NCBI GenBank assembly: GCA_964588385.1
Contig: CAZPPG010000003.1
Span: 58,925-122,924 of the forward strand
DNA length: 64,000 nt
Source of the DNA: JAHBWV01 sp964588385
GTDB lineage: Bacteria > Planctomycetota > Phycisphaerae > Phycisphaerales > UBA1924
Reading direction: 5' to 3'
This document shows positions 19,162 through 27,795 of the stretch, piece by piece (position 1 is the first letter of the stretch; each line of letters begins with the position of its first letter). The notes under the pieces are model-generated. The model was not told the origin of the DNA. It searched no databases and saw nothing but the letters and a program-made list of their open reading frames with translations. Made by a program: the position numbers and the translations under genes.

Positions 19162-20199
19162 CTACCTCGTGACGTCGGACCTTGAGGCCTGCTCCAGCGT
19201 CTGACGCTCCTTCTTGGTCAAACTCCCCATGCCTTCTCTCGAAATCTTCTCGAGGATCTGGTCAACCTCCCGCTGGATCCGCGCCCGTGCCTCCCGCTCA
19301 GCCGCCTGCTTCTTGGCCGCCTTCTCGAACGCCGTCCGTTCCCGTCGATCCGACGCCGAAGCCATCCCGGCCATCGCAAAACCGCCCGCATCCCCCATAA
19401 ACGCCAATCGCTTGCGTTCAATCCAACACGTCATGCCGCCGAAAAGGGCGATCGCCATGAGCGTGGTCTGTGAGCCCACCATTCCAAGTACGAACAGCAC
19501 ACCCGCGCCGACCAATCCCACCCGCGTCGCGATGTCCATCGACCTCTCGAATCCCATCCGCTTCCAGAGCAGACACTGCAGGATCCGCCCACCATCCAGC
19601 GGAAACACCGGGCAGAGCACGTTGAACGCGAGCAGAATCAGGTTCGTGTAGTACGCCAGCCAGAGCCCGACAATGCCCCACTTGCCGATCGCCCCCAGAG
19701 GCACGCTCGGCGTGAACGGATTGAAAATCACGCTCTCCCACCCCTGCCCCAATGCCAGCAGCGCCCCGCCCAGAACGGGCAGCAGCGCCACATTCACCAT
19801 TGGCCCGCCTACAGCCGTCACAAGGTGCGCCTGCCAAGAACCCGGCGGGCGGCACATTGCCAATCCGCCAAGCGGCCACATCAAGATCTCATCCGCTTCG
19901 CCCTTCACCCAGCGACACGCAAAGCAGTGCCCGAACTCGTGCAGCAGAACGATCACAAACAGCAATCCCATTCCCAGCGCCCTGTAACCGACGCCCATCG
20001 TGCTGCTCGATGCGGACCAGATCAACTGCGTAATCACCAGAACAATGAACAGAACGTGGATCTTCACCCGGATGCGGAACGCGGTAAACAGCGGCACCGC
20101 CCACGAGAACGGATTCTCACCATCACCGAACACCCGGCGCAGCCACGCCCCGCCCTTGGAGCGCCCGGAGTCGCGATAGTCTCGGTCCTGCCACCCCAT
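19162..20199 (-). CDS. Site-2 protease-like M50 intramembrane metalloprotease
   Basis: A 345-residue membrane zinc protease. HEFGH (H87, E88, H91) in a helix and PLDGG (D202) in a later helix are the two halves of the M50 zinc site. The PDZ domain of RseP types is absent, so it belongs to the simpler SpoIVFB/S2P-like group. The start MGWQDRDY (ATG 20199, AAGG upstream) and the C-terminal 38 residues (REVDQILEKISREGMGSLTKKER) match those of the neighbouring rhomboid, although the catalytic domains are unrelated. A charged helix (about 285-310) links the last membrane helix to the tail. It starts 10 bases after the NUDIX stop; 167 bases separate it from the rhomboid. Confidence 0.9.
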   Translation of the reverse strand: MGWQDRDYRDSGRSKGGAWLRRVFGDGENPFSWAVPLFTAFRIRVKIHVLFIVLVITQLIWSASSSTMGVGYRALGMGLLFVIVLLHEFGHCFACRWVKGEADEILMWPLGGLAMCRPPGSWQAHLVTAVGGPMVNVALLPVLGGALLALGQGWESVIFNPFTPSVPLGAIGKWGIVGLWLAYYTNLILLAFNVLCPVFPLDGGRILQCLLWKRMGFERSMDIATRVGLVGAGVLFVLGMVGSQTTLMAIALFGGMTCWIERKRLAFMGDAGGFAMAGMASASDRRERTAFEKAAKKQAAEREARARIQREVDQILEKISREGMGSLTKKERQTLEQASRSDVTR

Positions 20200-20209
20200 A
20201 TCAATCGCC

Positions 20210-20782
20210 TTACAGCATCCCCTTGCGAGACGCCAACAGCAGCGCAAGTATCGACTTTCCGTCGGCAAGATCGCCGCTCTCGACCATCGCCAAAGCCCGA
20301 CTGACCGGGACGTGCTCAACGGTCATCCACTCATCTGCTTCCGGCCGCGCTCCAACGTGCGCCAAACCGAACGCCGCATACGCCCACATCACCTCATCCG
20401 TCATTCCCGGCGTCGTGTAGAACCTCGCCAGCGGCACAAGGTGCTGTGCGCGATACCCCGTCTCTTCGACCAACTCGCGGTGCGCCGTCACCTCGACGGG
20501 CTCATCGCGCTCAACGGTGCCCGCCGGCAGTTCCCAGATCACCTTGCCCTGCTCACCGAGCAGCGGCCGGTAGTTCCGGATCATCACGACAACACGCCCC
20601 TCGGCGGTGTCCATGATCGGCAGAATCACAACCGCCCCGGGGTGCCTCACACCCGCGACGTCATACGCCTTGCCATCGCGCTCGACACTGACCGAGTCAA
20701 ACGAGAACTTCCGTGTCGCGTGCAGCGTCCTGCGCGAGACGACGCGCGCCGGCGACCCGTCCATGCGTGCCGTGTGGTCCAT
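20210..20782 (-). CDS. NUDIX hydrolase, ADP-ribose pyrophosphatase-like
   Basis: A 190-residue NUDIX protein. The box is complete at 88-109: G-x5-E-x7-RE-x2-EE-x-G (GTVERDE...HRELVEETG), which binds the divalent metals. The preceding VIWELPAGT and downstream TTPGMTDE are typical of the ADP-ribose/nucleotide-sugar diphosphatase branch (NudF-like), which cleaves ADP-ribose to AMP and ribose 5-phosphate. The start could also be the internal ATG at 20764. It lies 58 bases downstream of enolase and 10 bases upstream of the M50 protease. Confidence 0.85.
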   Translation of the reverse strand: MDHTARMDGSPARVVSRRTLHATRKFSFDSVSVERDGKAYDVAGVRHPGAVVILPIMDTAEGRVVVMIRNYRPLLGEQGKVIWELPAGTVERDEPVEVTAHRELVEETGYRAQHLVPLARFYTTPGMTDEVMWAYAAFGLAHVGARPEADEWMTVEHVPVSRALAMVESGDLADGKSILALLLASRKGML

Positions 20783-20840
20783 TGCCCGATTGTACCGGCC
20801 GCGGCACGCCGGGTGACACCCACCAAGCCCGCCGCACCCA

Positions 20841-22142
20841 TCAGCCCCGACGCCAGGCCGAGGCCCCGTAAACCGCCTGGTCTCCCAGGGTCTCCGCGAT
20901 TCGGATCAGTTGGTTGTACTTTGCGTTCCGGTCGGATCGGCAGGGCGCGCCCGTTTTGATCTGCCCGCAGTTGGTCGCCACACAGATGTCCGCGATCGTC
21001 GAGTCTTCCGTCTCACCAGAGCGATGGCTGAGAACCGCCGCGTACCCGTTCCGCATCGCCAGATTCACCGCGGCAAACGTCTCGCTCAGCGTTCCGATCT
21101 GGTTGACCTTCACCAGGATCGCGTTCGCGCAACCCTCCTTGAGTCCTCGCTCCAGGAACTTCGGATTCGTCACAAAGAGGTCGTCACCCACGAGCTGGGT
21201 GGTCTTGCCCAGCCGCTCCGTGATCTTCTTCCATCCGCTCCAGTCGTTCTCCGCAAGCCCGTCCTCAATGGACCGGATCGGATACTTCTTGCACCAGCCG
21301 GCCCAGAGGTCGATCATCTGGTCGCTGGTGAGCACCTCCTGCGTGCTCTTGAAGAGCTTGTACCCCTGCTTGCCATCTTTCGCCGCCTCGTTCCAGCACT
21401 CGCTGGCCGCCGGATCAAGCGCGACAAAGATCTGCTCGCCCCAGGTGTACCCGGCCTTGCCCACCGCCTCCTCAATGATCTTGAGCGCATCCTCGTTGCT
21501 CTTCAGGTTCGGCGCAAACCCGCCTTCATCGCCCACTGCCGTCGAAAGCCCGCGGCTGTGCAGCACCTTTTTGAGCGAGTGATAGATCTCCACGCCCGCC
21601 CGGAGGCCGTCCGCGAACGTGTCAAACCCCCATGGCTGAACCATGAACTCCTGGAAGTCCACGGTGTTGTCGGCGTGCTTGCCCCCGTTCAGAATGTTCA
21701 GCATCGGAACCGGAAGCGTTCTCGCGCCCGTGCCCCCCAGATACCTGAAGAGCGGCAGATCCGAAGCGTCGGCCGCCGCCCGCGCGCATGCCATCGACAC
21801 GCCGAGCATGGCGTTGGCTCCGAGCTCCGACTTGTTGGGCGTTCCGTCCATCTCAATCATGAGGGCGTCGATGCCCTCCTGATCGCGGACATCCAGCCCC
21901 TCGATCGTCTCGGCGATCCTGTCATTCACGTTGTCGACCGCCTTCAGGACGCCCTTCCCGAGATAGGCCTTCGCATCCCCGTCGCGAAGCTCGACGGCCT
22001 CGTTCTCGCCGGTGGAAGCACCGGAGGGGACCGCCGCTCGACCCACCGCGCCCCCGGAGAGGGCCACCTCCACCTCGACCGTGGGATTGCCGCGAGAGTC
22101 CAGAATCTGGCGTGCATGAACGAACTCGATATCAAAGGACAT
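20841..22142 (-). CDS. eno: Enolase
   Basis: A 433-residue enolase, which interconverts 2-phosphoglycerate and phosphoenolpyruvate. The start MSFDIEFVHARQILDSRGNPTVEVEV is the family N-terminus, and ATG 22142 has GGAG seven bases upstream, so the 19 residues before it in the frame are not used. VGDEGGFAPNL, SIEDGLAENDW, LVKVNQIGT and LSHRSGETED supply the metal and catalytic residues. It is divergent from the PhoU-like gene across 138 bases. Its product PEP is the substrate of both pyruvate kinase sequences in this window. Confidence 0.97.
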   Translation of the reverse strand: MSFDIEFVHARQILDSRGNPTVEVEVALSGGAVGRAAVPSGASTGENEAVELRDGDAKAYLGKGVLKAVDNVNDRIAETIEGLDVRDQEGIDALMIEMDGTPNKSELGANAMLGVSMACARAAADASDLPLFRYLGGTGARTLPVPMLNILNGGKHADNTVDFQEFMVQPWGFDTFADGLRAGVEIYHSLKKVLHSRGLSTAVGDEGGFAPNLKSNEDALKIIEEAVGKAGYTWGEQIFVALDPAASECWNEAAKDGKQGYKLFKSTQEVLTSDQMIDLWAGWCKKYPIRSIEDGLAENDWSGWKKITERLGKTTQLVGDDLFVTNPKFLERGLKEGCANAILVKVNQIGTLSETFAAVNLAMRNGYAAVLSHRSGETEDSTIADICVATNCGQIKTGAPCRSDRNAKYNQLIRIAETLGDQAVYGASAWRRG

Positions 22143-22280
22143 GGGTATCTCCGGCTGGTCGGGCGTATTCGCCGATGACAAGGGTGGCCACCAGGCCAAA
22201 GACTAGGAACCTCACGACCGGCTCGGCGCGCCCCACCCGGGATCGGTCGGGTAAGATGCACGGAACGAGCCCCGACACCC

Positions 22281-22988
22281 ATGCCGACCTCACCCGACGG
22301 ATTCACGACTCGCATCGACGGCCTCCGCCATGATCTGGTGGCACAGGCCCGGCGCGTCCAGACGCTCATCGAGAACGCGTTTGACGCGTTCTTCGCGAAA
22401 GACAACGCCAAGGCCGCTTCGGTGCTTCTGCTCGACGACGAGATCGATCGGGTTGATGTCGATCTTGAACGAGCCTCCGTCTCACTACTCTCCGACGCCA
22501 CGCGCGAGGGAGCCCATCTCGACCAGATCCAGCTCCGGCACGTCCTCACGATCGTCAAGGTCAACAACGAGTTGGAACGAATCGCAGATGTCGGCGTCGC
22601 CATCGCCGAGGCCGTCTCTCGCCTTCCCTCGACGATGCCCACCTGTCCGCCCACGCTCCGCGTCATGACCAACAGCGTCGTCGGCATCGTGCGCGATGTC
22701 GGCCTCGCCGTCGATCGCACCGACGCTCGACTTGCCAAGGTCGTCCTCCAGAGCGAGGACGCCGTTACCGCGTTCAAGGCGGCCCTGCTCCGCAACGCGG
22801 AGGAGCAAATCGCATCCGGCAAAATGAACGTGGACTTCGCCTTCATCGTCCACGAACTGGCCACCCGCTGCGAGGACATCGCGGATCACAGCACCAACAT
22901 CGCTGAACAGATCCTCTACCTCGCCACCGGCACGATCATGCGCCACATGGAAGGACACTGGGTCGAGATCCCTCCCGGCGGACGCTGA
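22281..22988 (+). CDS. PhoU-family protein
   Basis: A 235-residue all-helical protein with two PhoU repeats, recognisable from LVxQARRVQTLIENAFDAF, LLDDEIDRVDVDLER and, in the second half, VVLQSEDAVTAFKAALL followed by MNVDFAFIVHELATRCEDIADHSTNIAEQILY. PhoU proteins restrain phosphate uptake by the Pst transporter and signalling by PhoR. This copy stands alone, divergent from enolase and about 28 kb from the pst operon of the same window, so its partner is uncertain. The ATG is preceded by only a weak ribosome site. Confidence 0.85.
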   Translation: MPTSPDGFTTRIDGLRHDLVAQARRVQTLIENAFDAFFAKDNAKAASVLLLDDEIDRVDVDLERASVSLLSDATREGAHLDQIQLRHVLTIVKVNNELERIADVGVAIAEAVSRLPSTMPTCPPTLRVMTNSVVGIVRDVGLAVDRTDARLAKVVLQSEDAVTAFKAALLRNAEEQIASGKMNVDFAFIVHELATRCEDIADHSTNIAEQILYLATGTIMRHMEGHWVEIPPGGR

Positions 22989-23036
22989 ACGTCCCGAATC
23001 GCCCCAAGACGCTCTTTCTCGATAACCCGGTCGCAG

Positions 23037-24164
23037 TTACGCCTTCGGCGCCTTGTAGAACGGCATCGCCACAACCTTGCCCTCAAGCACGCCGCGGCCG
23101 GTATCCACTTGAACGGCGCCGCCCGCCGCCGCGACTCCCGCTTCGACAAACGCCATGGCGATCGGCTTGCCCAGCGTCGGGCTCAGACACGCGCTCGTCA
23201 CGCTCCCCACACTCGTGCTCGAAACGAGCACCGCATTCCCCTGCCGGGCCGTCCGCTTCCCTTCAATCTCGATACCCACAAGTTTCGTCTTCGGCCCGCC
23301 GGCATCCCTGGTCCTTTTCAGCGCGTCCTGGCCGACAAACGGCAGTCCCCCCTCTTCCTTGTCCTTGTCCATCGCGATCGCAAAGTCGACGCCGCACGAG
23401 AGCGCATTGATCTCCTCGCCCAACTCATGCCCGTACAACGGCATCGCCGCTTCGAGGCGGAGCGTGTCACGCGCCCCCAGACCCGCCGGCTTCACCCGCG
23501 CCTCCGCTTCCTTCATGTTCACGTCTTTCAGCAGAAGCTTCATCGCCATGCCGACCATCCCCGCCGGCAGAATCACCTCAACCCCGTCCTCGCCCGTGTA
23601 CCCCGTGCGACTCACGATCAGCTTCGCGATCACCAGGTTCTTCACAGCAAATCGGTACCGCTTCAGCGACGGAACCTCGGAACTCACACGCGCGATCAGC
23701 TCCATCACCTTCGGACCCTGAAGTGCAACCATGGCGGTTGACATCGTGTCGTCCGAAACCTTCGCCATGAGATTGTCGGCCGTACGGACCTGCTCGACGT
23801 GACCAACGATCTTCTCGCGGTTCGCCCCGTTGACCACCACAAGAAAGTCGTCTTCTTCCACGCGCATCACGATCACGTCGTCTCGCACGCCGCCGCTCTC
23901 GTTGCACATGAGCGAGTACCGGCACTGGCCCGTCGCCATGTCACCAATCCGGCGCGTGCAGAGCCGCTCGAGAAGCCGGCGCGCGTGCCGCCCAGTGAAC
24001 CGCAGCCGTCCCATGTGCGACACGTCAAACAGGCCGCCCGAGTGACGCACCTGATGGTGCTCCTCGTGGATGCCCGAGTAGTACATGGGCATCTCCCAGC
24101 CCGCGAAATCGACCATCTTTCCGCCGTGGTCCACATGAAAGTCGTACAAGGGTGTGCGCTGCAA
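23037..24164 (-). CDS. gcvT: Glycine cleavage system T protein (aminomethyltransferase), TTG start
   Basis: A 375-residue T protein, which moves the methylene group of aminomethylated H protein onto tetrahydrofolate, releasing ammonia. RTPLYDFHVDHGGKMVDFAGWEMPMYY and FDVSHMGRL are family hallmarks, and the aminomethyltransferase folate-binding and C-terminal barrel domains follow at normal length. The best start is TTG 24164: GAGGAG lies six bases before it and the panC stop 10 bases before it. An ATG at 24218 would add 18 unconserved residues and overlap panC by 44 bases. It is the second gene of a panC-gcvT pair. No gcvH or gcvP is nearby. Confidence 0.93.
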   Translation of the reverse strand: MQRTPLYDFHVDHGGKMVDFAGWEMPMYYSGIHEEHHQVRHSGGLFDVSHMGRLRFTGRHARRLLERLCTRRIGDMATGQCRYSLMCNESGGVRDDVIVMRVEEDDFLVVVNGANREKIVGHVEQVRTADNLMAKVSDDTMSTAMVALQGPKVMELIARVSSEVPSLKRYRFAVKNLVIAKLIVSRTGYTGEDGVEVILPAGMVGMAMKLLLKDVNMKEAEARVKPAGLGARDTLRLEAAMPLYGHELGEEINALSCGVDFAIAMDKDKEEGGLPFVGQDALKRTRDAGGPKTKLVGIEIEGKRTARQGNAVLVSSTSVGSVTSACLSPTLGKPIAMAFVEAGVAAAGGAVQVDTGRGVLEGKVVAMPFYKAPKA

Positions 24165-24174
24165 GTCGGGCTCC

Positions 24175-25164
24175 TCATGTCGTGCGGCCGGTTCGGCGCA
24201 CGCCTTCTGTCGGCCCACACGCTACACCCGCCGATCCCGTCCCGCCACTGCCGCCCTCGTTCGACGACCCAGGAACCTGCAACGACGGACGCAGACCCGC
24301 CTCCCAGTCGCAGTTGTCAATCAACCGCACCGAGCCCACACGCGCCGCGACGAGAGCCCGGGCGGGCACGGAGCCGACCCGCGTCCCCGGCGCCAGCGGC
24401 CTGAGCGTCTCCGCATGTCGGACCACCGCGTATTCAACGCTCACGCCCGCACCGACGAGCGTCGCCGCCATCCGAGCCTCGGCCGCATCCGCCGTCGGCT
24501 CGGAGCTTGCAAGCGCCAGGGCCACTGAAAGTGTCGCCGCAGCCTGTCGTTCGGCCGCGGCCAAGAACCGATTCCGGCTGCTCATCGCCAGCCCGTCGGC
24601 TTCTCGAACCGTGGCAGCCGGCACAATCTCCACGTCCAGCCGCTCCCGGTGGGTCATGGCGCGAATCACCTGCAACTGCTGCCAGTCCTTCTCACCAAAG
24701 ACTGCCGCCGATGGACGCATCAGCTCAAAGAACCGCTTGACCACCTGGCAGACGCCGGCAAAGTGCCCCGGCCTGAATGCGTCCTCAAGGCCCGGCACGG
24801 TCGCTACAGGCGGCAGGTCAGGAACGGCGATGTTCCTCCCGGGCGGATACACCTCGCTCGCCTCCGGCGCAAACACACCCGCCGCACCGTGGGCATCACA
24901 GAGCAAGACATCCTGATCGAGCGTTCTCGGATATCGCTCCAGATCCGCTCGATCGTTAAACTGCGTCGGATTGACAAAGATCCATGCGATGCACCCTGAC
25001 CGGATCCCGCGCTCGCGCGCGAGCCGGGCTCCCTGGGCCACCAGCCGTGCATGCCCCGCATGCAGCGCGCCCATCGTCGGCACGATCACCGGCCCGGCGC
25101 CGGCCCGCCAACCGTCGCCTGCCAGCCATGCTTCCAGTTCAGTCTGAGTTCCAAAGACGCGCAT
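24175..25164 (-). CDS. panC: Pantothenate synthetase
   Basis: A 329-residue enzyme that joins pantoate and beta-alanine using ATP in coenzyme A synthesis. PTMGALHAGHARLV carries the HxGH adenylylation motif, FVNPTQFN, FGEKDWQQL and AMSSRNRFL (KMSKS-like) are family signatures. The last 40 or so residues are Gly/Ser/Thr-rich and exceed the usual 280-residue length. ATG 25164 matches the family start; a GTG eight codons earlier has no proper ribosome site. It probably forms an operon with gcvT. Confidence 0.95.
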   Translation of the reverse strand: MRVFGTQTELEAWLAGDGWRAGAGPVIVPTMGALHAGHARLVAQGARLARERGIRSGCIAWIFVNPTQFNDRADLERYPRTLDQDVLLCDAHGAAGVFAPEASEVYPPGRNIAVPDLPPVATVPGLEDAFRPGHFAGVCQVVKRFFELMRPSAAVFGEKDWQQLQVIRAMTHRERLDVEIVPAATVREADGLAMSSRNRFLAAAERQAAATLSVALALASSEPTADAAEARMAATLVGAGVSVEYAVVRHAETLRPLAPGTRVGSVPARALVAARVGSVRLIDNCDWEAGLRPSLQVPGSSNEGGSGGTGSAGVACGPTEGVRRTGRTT

Positions 25165-25230
25165 GACGTCCAACAGTCCGGGGCCCACTCCCCCGGAGTC
25201 AAGCTCGCGCGCGTGTCCAGCAAAAGAATC

Positions 25231-25719
25231 CTACCGCCCCCCACCCAGCCGCCGGACGATCGCGTCGAGCCAGTCCCGGATCGGCCTCTCCTCCGGAACC
25301 TCCAGAAGCTCAAGCTCCACGCGGCACAGCCCATCGCCCTCGTACTCGCACGCCAGAACGCGCCCGAAGAGCGGCACAGGCGATGAGTCAATCAGGTGAA
25401 CCGCCACCACCACATGCCGCCCCGGGTAGCACATCCGGCGCGACATGAACGCCAGCCCAGAACGATTCAGTTCGCGCCCTCGGGCTCCCCACGTTGAGAC
25501 CGGACGTCCCCGATCGTCAAGCTCCGCGACGTCCAACTCCGCCTCAAAGCGATGACCCTTGCTGGTCTTGGAACCCGAAGCCGAAGGACGCTTCGCGGAA
25601 GCATCGCGGCTCGGTGCGGTCACCGAGTCCGCCGCAGCCGGAGGGGGCGCGACCCATGGCGACACCGGCCCGTCGTCGTCAAGGAAACTCACGCTCGGCT
25701 TCGTGTCCGGACCGTTCAT
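25231..25719 (-). CDS. PilZ-like domain protein
   Basis: A 162-residue soluble protein. The first 60 residues are Pro/Ala/Ser-rich and probably disordered. The rest resembles a PilZ beta-barrel: RGRELNRSGLAFMS stands where PilZ has its R-x3-R and (D/N)xSxxG elements, followed by strands with VVVAVHLIDSS, LFGRVLACEY and LCRVELELLEV. PilZ domains bind cyclic di-GMP, but the leading arginines here are not a clean RxxxR, so ligand binding is uncertain. It lies upstream of panC on the same strand, 66 bases away, and is divergent from the glycosyltransferase. Confidence 0.6.
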   Translation of the reverse strand: MNGPDTKPSVSFLDDDGPVSPWVAPPPAAADSVTAPSRDASAKRPSASGSKTSKGHRFEAELDVAELDDRGRPVSTWGARGRELNRSGLAFMSRRMCYPGRHVVVAVHLIDSSPVPLFGRVLACEYEGDGLCRVELELLEVPEERPIRDWLDAIVRRLGGGR

Positions 25720-25818
25720 CGTTCAGGCACTCCCTGCCTCTACATCGGCCAGTCCACGGGCCCAGTACGGGGTTCGCCCCGCCCAACGCGCACGCCGCCA
25801 TCCCTACACTGCGCAGGC

Positions 25819-26799
25819 ATGACCAACCGCGCGGCATCCGATGTTACAGGACCCTCCAGCCCGCGGGTCCACCTTCTGATCCCCACCCATACAACGCGTC
25901 ATCTCGACACCTGCCTCGCCTCGCTCGTGACCCAGACCGATCCTCCCGACACGGTTACCGTCACGTGCGATGGAGACGCTCCAGAGATTCGAGCCCTTCT
26001 AGACGTGACATGGCCACAGGTTGCCTCCTCCTTCCAAGGCTCGCGCCGACCAGTCCCCACCCTCTCCCACATTGCACGGCCTCATCAGGGCGAAGCCCGC
26101 TTGAACCAGGTCCGCAACAATGGATTGCGGGCGATACTGGAAGCCGGAGGCCAGTCCGAAGACCTAGTGGTCACGATCGACGGCGACATGATCCTCGCTC
26201 CCTGTGCGATCGCTGCGCACCGCGCACTCCGCCGAGAGGGCTACGACGTCATCGTCCCCTTCCGCATCAACCTGGCAGAGAGCCGCACGCTCGCCATCGC
26301 TGCTGGCCTGTTCTTCGATCCTGAGCGTGCCGTCGACTCAATACCCCTCGTTGAGGCGGCCCAGATGGCGGCTCTCGAACGTCGCGACCGCCGATACCGG
26401 CGCCAGCTCTGGCAGCGTCGCGCGTTGCCATGGCTCTCCAAGTCGCATAAGCCCAAGCTCCTTGGCGGGCATCACGCGGTTCGACTCGGGGTGCTCCAGC
26501 AGGTCAACGGCTACGACGAGCAGTACACCGGCTACGGCTACGACGACGACGATCTCTCCCGGCGACTGCATCAACTGGGAGGGCTGCGTTGGGCCGTCGC
26601 TGTCGCCACCATCCCCGCCTTTCATCTCTGGCATTCCACCCGCGCGCCGACTCGTCCCACGGACGCTCCCGGCTTCGCACGCTTCAATCGGTTCGATCTC
26701 CCGGTCCGAGCCGCGCGCGGGATCGCTGATCCGATGGAGCAGCCGACGGCCGTCGGTAGACGCGTCGAATCTCTCTTGCCTCTCCCCTCTGCCTCCTGA
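25819..26799 (+). CDS. Family 2 glycosyltransferase with galactosyltransferase-type C-terminal region
   Basis: A 326-residue GT-A glycosyltransferase from ATG 25819. VHLLIPTHTTRHLDTCLASL starts the nucleotide-binding fold, VVTIDGDMILAP provides the DxD metal motif, and HHAVRLGVLQQVNGYDEQYTGYGYDDDDLSRRL matches the C-terminal acceptor segment of family 2/7 enzymes. It probably adds a sugar to a surface polysaccharide or glycolipid. The frame stays open 267 bases upstream, but that part is antisense to the PilZ-like gene and does not look conserved. Ribosome-site evidence is weak. Its 3' end overlaps the candidate zinc-ribbon gene on the other strand. Confidence 0.85.
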   Translation: MTNRAASDVTGPSSPRVHLLIPTHTTRHLDTCLASLVTQTDPPDTVTVTCDGDAPEIRALLDVTWPQVASSFQGSRRPVPTLSHIARPHQGEARLNQVRNNGLRAILEAGGQSEDLVVTIDGDMILAPCAIAAHRALRREGYDVIVPFRINLAESRTLAIAAGLFFDPERAVDSIPLVEAAQMAALERRDRRYRRQLWQRRALPWLSKSHKPKLLGGHHAVRLGVLQQVNGYDEQYTGYGYDDDDLSRRLHQLGGLRWAVAVATIPAFHLWHSTRAPTRPTDAPGFARFNRFDLPVRAARGIADPMEQPTAVGRRVESLLPLPSAS

Positions 26800-27037
26800 G
26801 CAACGCACACGCAATCACGCGGAACTGATGCGCGCCCGCCCCGGCGATCAGGTCCGTCAGACGCAGCCCCTCCATGCTCGCGATCGACAGAGGTGGTCGA
26901 GCATAAAGGTCGCCCCCACAACATGGGCACGTGTACGTCGACCACCAGCGCCGGCGCTGCAGCCCCCAGCCGCGGTCGCCACACATCACGCACATCGCTC
27001 GCGTGTGTCGCCGCCAGAATTCCTTTGCTCTCTCCAC
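26684..27037 (-). CDS. Small zinc-ribbon protein (tentative)
   Basis: A 117-residue frame beginning MERAKEFWRRHTRAMCVMCG. C16-x2-C19 and C37-x2-C40 (CPCCGGDLYARPP), about 17 residues apart, form a credible zinc ribbon, and the DLYARPP run after it looks like real protein. The C-terminal third is Arg-rich and overlaps the glycosyltransferase gene antisense by 116 bases, so that end may be spurious or the gene may be degenerate. It fills most of the 330-base gap between two plus-strand genes. I do not recognise a family. Confidence 0.45.
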   Translation of the reverse strand: MERAKEFWRRHTRAMCVMCGDRGWGLQRRRWWSTYTCPCCGGDLYARPPLSIASMEGLRLTDLIAGAGAHQFRVIACALLRRQRGEAREIRRVYRRPSAAPSDQRSRARLGPGDRTD

Positions 27038-27129
27038 GGCTGCTCAATCTACCGCGCCCGGAAGCGACTTGAAAGACGACCGTACTGCGAACCGCGAGGT
27101 TCTTGGCACTGCCGTACCCTCCGGCAACG

Positions 27130-27783
27130 ATGCGAGACGCCCTCATCTGGTCAACCCGCCTTGAAGCCCTCGCCCGCCCCGTTTTGGCGGACATGCCCCA
27201 GGATCCCAGCGCGGCTGCCGATCGACGGTGCGATTACGCCGCTGCCTTCTGCGATGAATGCAACGTTCGCCGTCCCACCGATCTTCCCCTGCTTGCCCAC
27301 CTTCTCGGGATCGACCCCGACTTACCGAGGCGGCAGGTACAGCGGACTGACGCCGGTTCGCCCGCGTGGACCGCCCTACTCGATCCGACCAGCAAGGAAC
27401 TCCGGCACTACCTGAGCACAACCGGCCCGCTCGTTCCTGAACGCAGGGACGAGGGCATCGAAACATGGACCGAAACCGAGCTTTCCGAGCTCCACGCCCT
27501 GGGAGCGATCGCGATCCTGCGCAAAGACGCCTTGATCGCCGACCGTTGCCGTTCCGCCATCGAATGGCATCTGGCCGAGCTTCAACCCGATAACGGCACC
27601 AACCGCCCCTGGGCTGTGCACGCCTTCGCATGGTTCGCCGACCAGCTTCCCGATGCGATCTTCCACGCACGCACGCTGGTCCACAACGCGTGCGTGGAAC
27701 GAGGCCGACCAGAAAGGCGCTCCGCCCTCATCCTGATGCACAGCTCGATGATCCTCAGACTCGCCGCGTCCGGAGAGGCCTGA
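27130..27783 (+). CDS. Hypothetical helical protein
   Basis: A 217-residue soluble protein from ATG 27130. It is mostly helical, with CDYAAAFCDECN near residue 36 and a conserved-looking segment, ETELSELHALGAIAILRKD followed by LAELQPDNGTNRPWAVHAFAWFAD. The codon pattern is that of real genes. It has no signal peptide, membrane helix or catalytic motif that I can identify. Its stop lies 12 bases before that of pyrG, which is convergent. I do not recognise the family; it may be lineage-restricted. Confidence 0.7.
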   Translation: MRDALIWSTRLEALARPVLADMPQDPSAAADRRCDYAAAFCDECNVRRPTDLPLLAHLLGIDPDLPRRQVQRTDAGSPAWTALLDPTSKELRHYLSTTGPLVPERRDEGIETWTETELSELHALGAIAILRKDALIADRCRSAIEWHLAELQPDNGTNRPWAVHAFAWFADQLPDAIFHARTLVHNACVERGRPERRSALILMHSSMILRLAASGEA

Positions 27784-27795
27784 CTCGCTGCGGCC

